This document shows, piece after piece, positions 49,314 through 57,200 of a DNA stretch of 64,000 nucleotides (its first letter is position 1; every line of letters starts with the position of its first letter). This stretch comes from Sorangium aterium (lineage in GTDB: Bacteria; Myxococcota_A; Polyangia; Polyangiales; Polyangiaceae). The position numbers were made by a program, and so were the translations under genes. The stretch is taken from the NCBI RefSeq assembly GCF_028368935.1, contig NZ_JAQNDK010000001.1, positions 1,488,001-1,552,000 on the forward strand, read 5' to 3'. A model generated the notes under the pieces. That model saw only the letters and a list, made by a program, of their open reading frames with translations, did no database searches and was not told the DNA's origin.

Positions 49314-49511
49314 GCACCTGTCCCTTCGCGCGCTCCGAGCCCGGGCGCGACTCTCGATTCGATGGCCGGGCGCACGCGCGCCCGTCTGATGAGGAGAGCG
49401 CAGGGCCGACTCGCGCCCTCTCCCGTGCACCCCGCCGCGCTCGCGCGCTCGAGCGACGCGGCGGCGGCTCCCGCGCGCCTCGACTTCACCTCATCGGGCC
49501 TGTGCCCTGGC

Positions 49512-49949
49512 TCAGCGCGCGGGCTTCTCCGTCAGGACGGCGATCGTCTTGGCCCCGCCCATGCGCGCGGCGTCCATGGCCTCGACGGCGACCGCGTAGA
49601 CGGCCTCGTCCTCCGCGTCGAAGTAAAGAACGTTGTCCGAGCGCGCCGCGAAGATGCGCGCGAGCCGCTCCTTCAGCTCGCCGCGCTGCACCTCGGCCTG
49701 GTTGATGCGGAGGACGCCGCGCTGATCCACCGTGAGCACCACGGGCTTGTCGGCGTCGACGGGAGGCGGCGCGAGCTTCGCTGTGTCGTCCTTCTTGGGC
49801 AGATTCAGCCAGAACTGCTTGGCGAGCAGCGGCGTCACGACCATGAAGATGATGAGGAGCACGAGCACCACGTCGACGAGCGGCGTCACGTTCATGCTCG
49901 GCGCGACACCGCCCTTCTTGCCCCCACCCTGCGGAACGCTCATCCCCAT
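49512..49949 (-). CDS. ExbD/TolR-family proton-channel subunit (second copy)
   Basis: The 145-residue inner-membrane protein has a cytoplasmic head, one membrane segment with the essential Asp (MNVTPLVDVVLVLLIIFMVV) and a periplasmic domain (about 55-145). Together with ExbB it converts proton flow into TonB movement. It starts four bases after the first ExbD gene ends. The two ExbD copies share the membrane segment but their periplasmic parts differ strongly, which suggests different partners or a heteromeric channel. About 200 bp separate it from the receptor gene. Confidence 0.93.
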   Translation of the reverse strand: MGMSVPQGGGKKGGVAPSMNVTPLVDVVLVLLIIFMVVTPLLAKQFWLNLPKKDDTAKLAPPPVDADKPVVLTVDQRGVLRINQAEVQRGELKERLARIFAARSDNVLYFDAEDEAVYAVAVEAMDAARMGGAKTIAVLTEKPAR

Positions 49950-49953
49950 GGCG

Positions 49954-50415
49954 CTATCCCTCCTCCGGCTCCGCGGACGCCCCGCCGCCCCGCTGGCTCA
50001 CCTGCAGCGAGATCCCGGCGAACCCGACCTCCTGGCACAGCGCGAAGGCCTCCCGCACGCGGCCGTACCTCACCGAGGAGTCGCCCTTGATGACCACCCG
50101 GCGCTCCGGCTCGGCAGCGCGGATGGCCCGCAGCCGCTCGCCGAGCGCGCCGAGGTCGGCGACGGCCTCCTTCTCGAGGAACACGGTGCCTGCGCCGGTG
50201 ATCGTCACGTAGATCGGGTCGAGCTTCGATTTCGACTTCGGATCCGGCTGAAACACCGCCGGCAGCTCGACCCGCTCGCCGTGCTCCATCTGGGGCGCGA
50301 TCACCATGAAGATGATGAGGAGCACGAGCACCACGTCGACGAGCGGCGTGACGTTGATCTCCGGCTCAGGCGGCGGCTGCCGACCCGAGCGACTGCTCTC
50401 CGCTCGAACGCCCAT
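49954..50415 (-). CDS. ExbD/TolR-family proton-channel subunit (first copy)
   Basis: The 153-residue protein begins MGVRAESSRSGRQ; an upstream ATG at 50445 is in frame but would lengthen the overlap. The membrane segment INVTPLVDVVLVLLIIFMV carries the proton-translocating Asp, and the periplasmic part is about 100 residues. The first 50 bases overlap the end of the ExbB gene in another frame, so expression is tightly coupled. It is followed after 4 bases by a second ExbD. Confidence 0.92.
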   Translation of the reverse strand: MGVRAESSRSGRQPPPEPEINVTPLVDVVLVLLIIFMVIAPQMEHGERVELPAVFQPDPKSKSKLDPIYVTITGAGTVFLEKEAVADLGALGERLRAIRAAEPERRVVIKGDSSVRYGRVREAFALCQEVGFAGISLQVSQRGGGASAEPEEG

Positions 50416-51076
50416 GTTCGTTCTCCATCTCGTCGATGAGCTCACCCGCGCTGCGCTCGAGCGCGAGCTCCACCGCGGCGATACGGGTGGTGAGGTAGTT
50501 GAAGCAAAGCACCGCCGGGATGGCGACCGCGAGCCCGAGCGCGGTGACGATGAGCGCCTCGGAGATGCCGGCGCTCACGGCGCCGAGGCCGCCCGAGCCG
50601 GTCGAGGCGATGGTCTGGAAGGCCGTGATGATGCCGATGACGGTGCCGAGCAGCCCGACGAACGGGGCCACCGAGCCGACCGTCGCGAGCACCGAGAGGC
50701 CGCGGCGCAGGTCGGCGGAGATCGCCTCCCGGCGGCGCGATACCTCGCGGCGCGCGAGCTCCACCGGCGGCACGCCGCCCTCGCCGGCCTCGACGGCGCG
50801 CTGGAAGCGGCGCACGGCCGCGCCGACGAGCCGGGCGAGCGCGGAGCTTCCGTAGCCGTCGGCGATCGAGACGAGCCGCGCGGTGTCCCAGGCCTCCATC
50901 ACGGGGCGCGCCTCCCTCGCGAAGCGCCGGGTCTCCGACGCCTGACGCGCGAGCGCGATGAGCCGCTCCACCACGACGGCGACGCTCGCCAGCGCCATGA
51001 GCACGAGGGCGAACGCGACGAGCTTGCTCAAAAGCCCCATGGTCGCCCAGATGTGCCCGAGATCAAACTGCATCAT
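50366..51076 (-). CDS. ExbB/TolQ-family proton-channel subunit
   Basis: AAGGAGGT lies five bases before the double ATG at 51076. The 236-residue protein has three membrane segments: one near the N-terminus (about 14-36) and two in the C-terminal half, the latter with the family core GSVAPFVGLLGTVIGIITAF and SEALIVTALGLAVAIPAVL, where conserved Thr/Pro residues line the proton path. With the ExbD proteins it energises the TonB encoded upstream. The C-terminus overlaps the first ExbD gene by 50 bases. Confidence 0.94.
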   Translation of the reverse strand: MMQFDLGHIWATMGLLSKLVAFALVLMALASVAVVVERLIALARQASETRRFAREARPVMEAWDTARLVSIADGYGSSALARLVGAAVRRFQRAVEAGEGGVPPVELARREVSRRREAISADLRRGLSVLATVGSVAPFVGLLGTVIGIITAFQTIASTGSGGLGAVSAGISEALIVTALGLAVAIPAVLCFNYLTTRIAAVELALERSAGELIDEMENEHGRSSGEQSLGSAAAA

Positions 51077-51133
51077 GGCTAACCTCCTTCGTTCCTCGCG
51101 CGAGAGGCCGCGTCCGCGGCCGCGCGCTCGACG

Positions 51134-51910
51134 TCATCTCTTCGCCTTGAACGGGATCCTGACCGTCTTGAAGGTCGACACCGGCCTGCCCTCGTGGATC
51201 GCCGGCCGGTAGCGCCATGTCCTCACGGTCGCGAGCACCACGTCGTTGAACAGCGGATGGCCACGGACGATGGTGACGTTCGTGACCTCGCCGGTCTCGG
51301 TCACCACGAACCGGACGACCACGGTGGCCTCTATCCCCGCGCTCCGCGCCGCCTCGGGGATGGGAGGGAGCGAGTTGGAGAGCGCGACAGGCGGCGTGGC
51401 GTTCTCGGGGAGGTGAATCGGCCCTTTCGCCGGCGGAGGAGGGGGCGGTGGCGGCGGCGGCGCGGGCGCAGCCACGGCGGCCGTCCCCGTGCCGCCGGGG
51501 ACCCCTCCGGGCACGCCGCCCGGTACGCCTCCCGGCTCACCGTAGGTGTCGTCGTTGCTCGCCTTGGCCTGGCTCGGGTCCGCCTCCACCGGCGCCTCGC
51601 TGGGCACCACGGTCGGCGCGACGAGCGCCGGGCGCCGGGGCGCCGCCGGGCGAGGCGCCGGAGCCTCCGCCGCCGCCGCCGGCGGCGGGGGCGCGGGCGC
51701 AGGGGCCACGGGGGGCGCCTCGGGGAGCTGGGTGGCGAGCTTGACCTCGACGACCTCCTCCTCGGGCGGAGGAGGCGCGATCGCGCCGCTCAGGCGGGCG
51801 GCGGCGAGCGCGACGGCCGCGAACAGCAGGAGCCCAGCCGCAACCCCGATCGCGAGCCGCTTCGCCCGCTCAGGATCGGCCTCCCCTGCATTCCACGTCT
51901 CAAGATGCAT
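51134..51910 (-). CDS. TonB-like energy transducer
   Basis: GGGAG six bases upstream favours the ATG at 51910 over an in-frame GTG at 51925. The 258-residue protein has one N-terminal membrane segment (about 21-39), a Pro/Ala-rich spacer long enough to cross the periplasm, a GGVPGGVPGGVPGG repeat followed by ten prolines, and a C-terminal TonB domain (about 165-258: PEAARSAGIEATVVVRFVV, FNDVVLATVRTWRYRPA). It would pull on the plug of the receptor. It is the first gene of the six-gene Ton operon, 57 bp before ExbB. Confidence 0.93.
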   Translation of the reverse strand: MHLETWNAGEADPERAKRLAIGVAAGLLLFAAVALAAARLSGAIAPPPPEEEVVEVKLATQLPEAPPVAPAPAPPPPAAAAEAPAPRPAAPRRPALVAPTVVPSEAPVEADPSQAKASNDDTYGEPGGVPGGVPGGVPGGTGTAAVAAPAPPPPPPPPPPAKGPIHLPENATPPVALSNSLPPIPEAARSAGIEATVVVRFVVTETGEVTNVTIVRGHPLFNDVVLATVRTWRYRPAIHEGRPVSTFKTVRIPFKAKR

Positions 51911-52087
51911 CGAGGCTCCCGACACACGCTGGCGACGACACCGGAGCTCCGCCGGACCTCATGAGAGGGACCGGCAGTCTTCAACGATGTCGCTCAGCAT
52001 GTGAATCACCGTCTGCACGGTACACCGGCTGTCGTTGCGGCCCGGTGACGGTGGGGCAACGATTGTCGTGCTCGCCCGGAAGGGCGC

Positions 52088-52795
52088 TCAGGCGCTGCGG
52101 CTCTCGGGGAGATCGGGCGAAGCGGCGAATCGATAGCCGATACCGCGGACGGTCTGTATGTAATCGCCAGCGCGGCGCAGCTTGTCGCGAAGCCGCTTGA
52201 CGTGGGTGTCCACGGTCCTCGTCGTGATGCTCACGTCGATGCCCCAGACGCCGTCGAGGAGCGCGGTGCGCGTCTGCACGCGCTCGCGCGCCTCGTACAG
52301 CGCGACGAGGAGCTTGAACTCGAGGAGCGTCAGCTCGACCTCCTCGCGCTCGACCCACACGCGGTGAGCGCCCTCGTCGATCCGCAGGCACCCGAACTCG
52401 ATGCTCCGCTCCCCGTCCCCGGAGGATTTCGCGCGGCGGAGCACGGCTTGCACGCGCAGCACGAGCTCCCGCACGCTGAACGGTTTGACCACGTAGTCGA
52501 CGGCGCCGAGCTCGAAGCCGACGATGCGGTCGACCTCGTCCCCGCGGGCCGACACGATCATCACGGGGATCCGCTGGGTGCCATCGCTCTGCTGTAGAGC
52601 ACGGCACACCTCGGTCCCTGGGATGTCCGGCAGCATGAGGTCGAGCAGGACGAGATCGGGCCGCTGGTCCATGGCCAGCCGGACCCCCTCGCCGCCCTGC
52701 CCCGCGAGGAGCACCTCATGCCCGGCTTGCCTGAGGTTGTAATCGAGCACCTTCTGGAGCGCCGGCTCGTCCTCGATGACTAAAATCCGCGCCAT
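52088..52795 (-). CDS. OmpR/PhoB-family response regulator
   Basis: The 235-residue regulator has a receiver domain with acidic pocket Glu8-Asp9, phosphorylation site Asp52 (VLLDLMLPD) and Lys104 (VVKPFS), then a winged-helix DNA-binding domain (about 130-229: LTLLEFKLLVALYEARERV, RTVDTHVKRLRDKLRRAGDY, IQTVRGIGYRF). No histidine kinase is adjacent, so it is an orphan in this window. The closest type is PhoB. It shares its strand with the Ton operon, whose start lies 178 bp downstream of its stop; it could regulate those genes, but nothing in the sequence proves it. Confidence 0.94.
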   Translation of the reverse strand: MARILVIEDEPALQKVLDYNLRQAGHEVLLAGQGGEGVRLAMDQRPDLVLLDLMLPDIPGTEVCRALQQSDGTQRIPVMIVSARGDEVDRIVGFELGAVDYVVKPFSVRELVLRVQAVLRRAKSSGDGERSIEFGCLRIDEGAHRVWVEREEVELTLLEFKLLVALYEARERVQTRTALLDGVWGIDVSITTRTVDTHVKRLRDKLRRAGDYIQTVRGIGYRFAASPDLPESRSA

Positions 52796-53053
52796 GGTGA
52801 AGAGCGCGTGTACCCGAGCGATGTGACGGACCGATGACCGGATGGCAACAGGGCGGTGCGGCGGCGAAAAGACCGCGCGGGCACGCAGGCGCAACGGACT
52901 CACGACGACGCACGACGACGCACGACGAGATGTAGCAGGGGCGCGCAGGCGCAGAGGCGCGGCGAAATGTCACGCGGGCGCTCGCGACGACGTGCCCCGC
53001 GGGCGCGCGGCGAAAGGTCGCACGGGCGAGGCGAGATGCGCTAGCCTCGTCCG

Positions 53054-53635
53054 ATGCTGCGGACTTTGCGACTCATCGCGGCCGACGTGCGCCAGAAGGC
53101 CACATGGTGCTACGGCAGCGATCCACTGCCGACCATCCTGAAGACGCTGGCGACCGACGGCACGGCGGCGATGGTCCTCTACAGGTTCACGCAGGCCGCG
53201 CGAGCCCACCGGATGCCGGTGCTCGAGATGGTGCTCAACAAGGCGACCAACCTGGCCGGCGGCTGCGTGATCGGGCGCGGCGCGGACTTCGGGCCCGGCT
53301 TCGTGCTCATCCACTCGAACGGCGTCGTCATCAACGGCAACGTCCGCGGCGGCTCGAACGTGCTCATCGAGCACCAGGTGACCATCGGCGCCGATCGGCG
53401 ACAGACACCGGTGCTCGGGAGCGACCTCTTCATCGGCGCGGGGGCGAAGATCGTCGGCGGGGTCACGGTCGGCGACGGCGCCAGGATCGGCGCCAACGCC
53501 GTGGTCGTGCACGATGTCGCGCCGAACACCACGGTCGTGGGCATCCCCGCGAAGCCCGTGCAGCGGCGCGAGGACCGAGCCGCCCAGCCCGCCGCGCGCC
53601 CAGCCGCGGACGGGACGAACACCTCGCAGAGCTGA
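53054..53635 (+). CDS. Hexapeptide-repeat acetyltransferase (serine acetyltransferase-like)
   Basis: The 193-residue protein has an N-terminal helical part (1-70) and a left-handed beta-helix of hexapeptide repeats (about 70-170): GGCVIGRGADFGPGFVLIH, VVINGNVRGGSNVLIEH, TIGADRRQTPVLG, GAGAKIVGGVTVGDGARIG. The arrangement is that of CysE-like enzymes, but the C-terminal serine-binding region is replaced by an Ala/Pro/Asp tail, so a sugar or other acceptor is possible. The last stop lies eight bases from the convergent protease gene. A GACGACGCAC repeat stands in the 258-bp gap upstream. Confidence 0.85.
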   Translation: MLRTLRLIAADVRQKATWCYGSDPLPTILKTLATDGTAAMVLYRFTQAARAHRMPVLEMVLNKATNLAGGCVIGRGADFGPGFVLIHSNGVVINGNVRGGSNVLIEHQVTIGADRRQTPVLGSDLFIGAGAKIVGGVTVGDGARIGANAVVVHDVAPNTTVVGIPAKPVQRREDRAAQPAARPAADGTNTSQS

Positions 53636-53643
53636 CCCCCGCC

Positions 53644-55329
53644 CTATCGAGGCGTCCGGGCGAGAAGCTCTTGCCTGAGCTGCGCGATCTCCTGCCGGAG
53701 CGGGCCGATGAAATCGGCGCTCAGGGTGCGGTTCCGCGCCTGCAGCGCGCGCGCCGTGTGCCACTTGCTGAGCGCGAGCCGCGCGCCGGCGCGGATGAAG
53801 CTCCGCCCCGTGGCGCCGCGCCAGCCCAGGGTGCACCGGAGCCGGCCGATCGGCGAGCAGACGAGCTCGAGCTCGTCCTGGGTGAGCATGCCGAGCGCGA
53901 CCTCATCGCGCAGATGATCCCGGATCACCCAGCCCTTGCGGATCACGAGCGCCACGATGATCCCGAAGAACGACGCGACGAAGCACAGCCAGAGCAGGAG
54001 CCACGGCATGAAGATGTCGCCCATCGCGCGCCCCAGCGCGGTCGGGAGGAAGTTCCACACCGCGTGCAGCGCGACGCCGAGCAGGTAGCCGCCGATCGGG
54101 GCCGTCGCGCGCACCCACGTCCTCGACGACTCCCGGGCGAGCCCGAAGCCGATGCCGGTCATCGACGTGAACAGCGGGTGGAGCCAGGGCGTGAAGACGC
54201 CCCGCAGGACGAACGTGCCGGCGAGCACGTCGCTGCCCTGCATCGAGGCGCGCGCGTAATAGAGCACGTTCTCCACCGCGGCGAAGCCGAGCGCGCAGAA
54301 CGTCGCGTAGATGATGCCGTCGACGATCCCATCGAACTCCCGGCGCAGGAAGTAGAAGAAGCCGAACACGCCGAGCCCCTTGAAGAGCTCCTCTGCGAAC
54401 GGCGCGCTGACCGATGCGCTGACGAGCTCGCCGGCCGACTCGCCGAAGTTGCTTGAGACGCCGATATGGACGCCGGTGTTGATCAGGATCGAGAAGCCGG
54501 TCGCCGCGAGCGCGCCCCACAGGAACGCCATCACCAGGCACCACCAGGGCTCGGGATCGTACCGATCGATGATCATCGGGACGAACAGGTAGAGGACGAG
54601 CGGCGGGAACGCGAAGAGCGCCCCGACGAGCATCGCGCTCAGCATGCTCCCCCCGGACTCGATGACGCCGAGGAGCGTGAAGAGCACGTTGAGGACCGCG
54701 CCCGCGACGAGGCCGATGGCCCAAAGCCACAGCCCGGCGATGCGCAGCCGCCGGTCCGGGTCGAACCTCCGAACGGCCGCCGGGTAGCCTGCGTGGTGAT
54801 GCGCGTACGCGTGCCCCTGCTGCCGCTGCGCATAGCCCTGGGGTGCCTGCGGGTACGCGTGCCCCTCCGGCCCGTGCGCATGACCCTGCTGCCCCTGCGC
54901 ATAACCCTGCGGCCCATGCGCGTACGCGTGCCCCTGCGTATAACCCTGCGGCCCCTGCGCGTACGCTTGCCCGTGCGTATAGCCCTGCGGCCCCTGCGCG
55001 TACGCTTGCCCCTGCGGCCCTTGCGCATAACCGTGCGGTCCCTGCGCGTGCGCGTGTCCTGGCGGGCCCTGTGGATACGCGTGCCCCTGCGCGTACGCGT
55101 GCCCCTGCGGCCCCTGCGCGTACGCTTGCCCCTGCGGCCCCTGCGCGTACGCTTGCCCCTGCGGCCCGTAGGGCGGTTGCCCCGTGGCGCTCTGCCCCGC
55201 GCCTTGCGCCGGATACCCCGACGGGAGCTGCCCACCTCCAGGCTGCGCGCGCTCGCTCAAGCGCTCCGCCGGCCGGGGTTGTTGCGGCACGCCGGGGGAA
55301 TCGGGACGATGTCCGGGGGGATTGTTCAT
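53644..55329 (-). CDS. PrsW-like intramembrane protease with long Gln/Gly/Tyr repeat tail
   Basis: The 561-residue protein has a 185-residue N-terminal low-complexity region rich in Gly, Gln, Ala, Tyr and His (units like YAQGPQGQA), then 8-9 membrane segments from residue 197 on. The glutamic-protease family signs are DRYDPEPWW (about 255-263), FAEELFKG (Glu313, Glu314, Lys317), AAVENVLYY (about 350-358), WLHPLFT (His384) and ALHAVWNF. PrsW of Bacillus cleaves an anti-sigma factor; here the target is unknown. The cytoplasmic C-terminus (about 90 residues) is charged. A sigma54-like element lies 158-173 bp upstream. Confidence 0.88.
   Translation of the reverse strand: MNNPPGHRPDSPGVPQQPRPAERLSERAQPGGGQLPSGYPAQGAGQSATGQPPYGPQGQAYAQGPQGQAYAQGPQGHAYAQGHAYPQGPPGHAHAQGPHGYAQGPQGQAYAQGPQGYTHGQAYAQGPQGYTQGHAYAHGPQGYAQGQQGHAHGPEGHAYPQAPQGYAQRQQGHAYAHHHAGYPAAVRRFDPDRRLRIAGLWLWAIGLVAGAVLNVLFTLLGVIESGGSMLSAMLVGALFAFPPLVLYLFVPMIIDRYDPEPWWCLVMAFLWGALAATGFSILINTGVHIGVSSNFGESAGELVSASVSAPFAEELFKGLGVFGFFYFLRREFDGIVDGIIYATFCALGFAAVENVLYYARASMQGSDVLAGTFVLRGVFTPWLHPLFTSMTGIGFGLARESSRTWVRATAPIGGYLLGVALHAVWNFLPTALGRAMGDIFMPWLLLWLCFVASFFGIIVALVIRKGWVIRDHLRDEVALGMLTQDELELVCSPIGRLRCTLGWRGATGRSFIRAGARLALSKWHTARALQARNRTLSADFIGPLRQEIAQLRQELLARTPR
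54781..55173. repeat. Degenerate in-frame repeats of the protease tail
   Basis: About 390 bp of imperfect tandem repeats, built mostly from 9-codon units of type AYAQGPQGQ with variants (GYTHG, GHAYP). Several units are nearly identical at DNA level (cGCCCCTGCGCGTACGC blocks), so the length may vary between strains. Confidence 0.85.
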
Positions 55330-55668
55330 GGATCGAGCGCTCTCGCGAAAGCCTCGTGACAGCGGGTGACCGTTCAGCCGAGGCGAATCCCCGCCGCGCG
55401 CGTGGAGCCGAAAGCAGCGGTGACGATCCGCGGTGGGCGACGCCAGCCTCGGAGCTGTCGCTCACGCCCGTGGGATCGAAGTATCACGCAATATTTCTAC
55501 CACGGCAGGGACGCGCCGGGCATATATCCCAGCAGCTTCGCCACGGCGCGCTGCCGGCGAGGAGCGCGGAGGCTGTGACGCTCCGCTTCCACGAGTTTCA
55601 CGCGCTGTCGGGGTCGGCCGGGTAACGCGGCAGCAGCCTCTCCGCGCCGGGAACGTGGCGGGAGGACG
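55330..55668. other. 339-bp intergenic region with a possible sigma54 promoter
   Basis: The region lies between lolA and the PrsW-like gene, both on the minus strand. It has no coding frame I trust. Its only notable spot is AT-rich DNA at 55480-55530, which contains the element at 55487-55502. Confidence 0.55.
55487..55502 (-). promoter_or_regulatory. Possible sigma54 promoter of the PrsW-like gene
   Basis: Read on the minus strand, TGGTAGA-AATA-TTGCG keeps the essential GG and GC with correct spacing and 8 of 12 consensus positions. Transcription would start near 55476, giving a leader of about 147 bases before the ATG at 55329. Confidence 0.3.
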
Positions 55669-56367
55669 TCAGGGGCGGACGACGCGCGTGCCCGGAGGAG
55701 GCGTGAAATCGAACTCGGTCTTCCCGACCGGCTGATTCACGACCGGCGACGAGAAATCGAACCGGTTCCGGTTGCCCTGCGCGTCGAGGATCAGCACGCG
55801 GCGGACCTGGTTGGTCTGCCCGTCCACGTAGAGGAGCATCTTCTGATACGCAGGGGTCGCCTCCTTCGGCGTGCCCTCGAGGACATAGCCGCCCTCGAAC
55901 TTCATCTGCGCAGGATCGAGCAGGCGCAGCGAGAAATCCTTCGTGAGCTGCCCCTTGCCCATCAAGAACGCGAGCGCCGCCGGATACTGAGAGCCCTTCA
56001 CCGGGGTCTCGAACATCTGCTCGTTGTCCTTCTCGTAGACCTTGATCGTGACGCCGTCGGAGACGACCCGGTTTCCGTTCGGCGCGTCGTAGATCCAGCT
56101 CATCTTGCCCGGCTTCTCGAAGGTCACCTTGCCGGTGGAGACCTTCTTCACGTCCTGGACCTTGATCGTGTAGGTCTGGGTGAAGCTCGCCTTGAAGGTC
56201 TTCGTGGAGTCGTAGAACTGCTGGACGCGCCTGCCGAGCTCTTCGGCGGTGGGACCCGCGGCCTGGGACTCGCCGACGGTCGCGAGCGTCGCGAGCACGA
56301 CCGTGAGGGGCGCCGTCAGCCCGATGAGGCACGCGGCGGCGAGGCGGTTGAGTGAGGTTCGCGTCAT
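55669..56367 (-). CDS. lolA: Outer-membrane lipoprotein carrier protein
   Basis: The 232-residue periplasmic protein has a signal peptide (about 1-36, ending ESQAAG) and the LolA fold: LGRRVQQFYDSTKTFKASFTQ, GKVTFEKPGKMSWIYDAPNG, VVSDGVTIKVYEKDNEQMF, then MLLYVDGQTNQVRRVLILDAQGN and DFTPPPGTRVV. It should shuttle lipoproteins from the Lol transporter to the outer membrane, which fits the many lipoproteins encoded here. AAGGAG and GGAAGG precede the ATG at 56367. No LolB or Lol transporter gene is adjacent. Confidence 0.9.
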   Translation of the reverse strand: MTRTSLNRLAAACLIGLTAPLTVVLATLATVGESQAAGPTAEELGRRVQQFYDSTKTFKASFTQTYTIKVQDVKKVSTGKVTFEKPGKMSWIYDAPNGNRVVSDGVTIKVYEKDNEQMFETPVKGSQYPAALAFLMGKGQLTKDFSLRLLDPAQMKFEGGYVLEGTPKEATPAYQKMLLYVDGQTNQVRRVLILDAQGNRNRFDFSSPVVNQPVGKTEFDFTPPPGTRVVRP

Positions 56368-56660
56368 CCTTCCCGATCTCCTTTGATGTCCAGAGGCGTG
56401 TCGCCCCCGCTCGTCGGCGACGGGGGCGCCGGCGATGCACCGCCGGTTCCGTGCCCTGGCGCCGCACCCTCGCTGAAGCCGGGGCGCGCCGCACGATTTT
56501 CATGTTGGACGCGGCGCGGGAGCGTCCGATGCAGGCTCCATAGCACACGGGATGTGCGCCCGGACCGCCCCGGCCGCGCCCGCCGGCCCCCAGCCACGCA
56601 GTCAACCGAGGCGCCGCGCCTGGCGTCCCCATGTGCGACCAGGGAGCCGCGTCGGCCCGC

Positions 56661-57200
56661 TCAACCGAGGCGCGCCCGTCGCGGCCGGGCGCGGCGCGGG
56701 ACGGGCGCGCCCGACGCCGCCAGCGCGGCCGCGAAGCCCGCGGCGCTGAGGTGGGTCATCGCGATGGCCAGCGCGTCGGCCGCGTCCGGCCGCGGGGGCG
56801 CGGCGAGGCGCAGGACCGCGGTCATCACCTGCGCGACCTGCGCCTTCTCGGCCGCGCCCCGGCCGACGATCGTCCGCTTCACCAGCGCCGGCGGATACTC
56901 CGAGATCGGCACGCCCGCGCGCGCCAGCCGCAGCAGCACGACCCCGCGCGCGTGGCCGAGCTTCGCGGCGCTCTGCGCGTCCTTGGCGAAGAACAGGCTC
57001 TCCACCGCGGCCGCGTCGGGCGCGAGCGACGCGATCACCTTGCCGAGCTCGTCGTCGATCTCCACGAGCCGGCCGGCGAACGTCCCGCTCGTGTCGATGT
57101 CGATGACGCCGTGCGCGACGTGCTCGATGCGCGTGCCCTGCCGCACGAGCAGGCCCCAGCCGAGGTGGCGCGAGCCGGGATCGATGCCGAGGACCCGCAT
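56661..57200 (-). CDS. ruvC: Holliday junction resolvase RuvC
   Basis: The 179-residue nuclease has the four catalytic acids of RuvC: Asp7 (GIDPGSRHLGWG), Glu67 (AVESLFFAKDAQSA) and Asp139/Asp142 (PRPDAADALAIAMTH). The HARGV helix near 83 and VKRTIVGRGAAEKAQV are also family-typical. It cuts four-way junctions during recombination. Its ATG shares a base with the stop of the GlcD-like gene (TGATG), so translation is coupled; ruvA and ruvB are not in this window. A basic tail RRARPRRARLG ends the protein. Confidence 0.96.
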   Translation of the reverse strand: MRVLGIDPGSRHLGWGLLVRQGTRIEHVAHGVIDIDTSGTFAGRLVEIDDELGKVIASLAPDAAAVESLFFAKDAQSAAKLGHARGVVLLRLARAGVPISEYPPALVKRTIVGRGAAEKAQVAQVMTAVLRLAAPPRPDAADALAIAMTHLSAAGFAAALAASGAPVPRRARPRRARLG

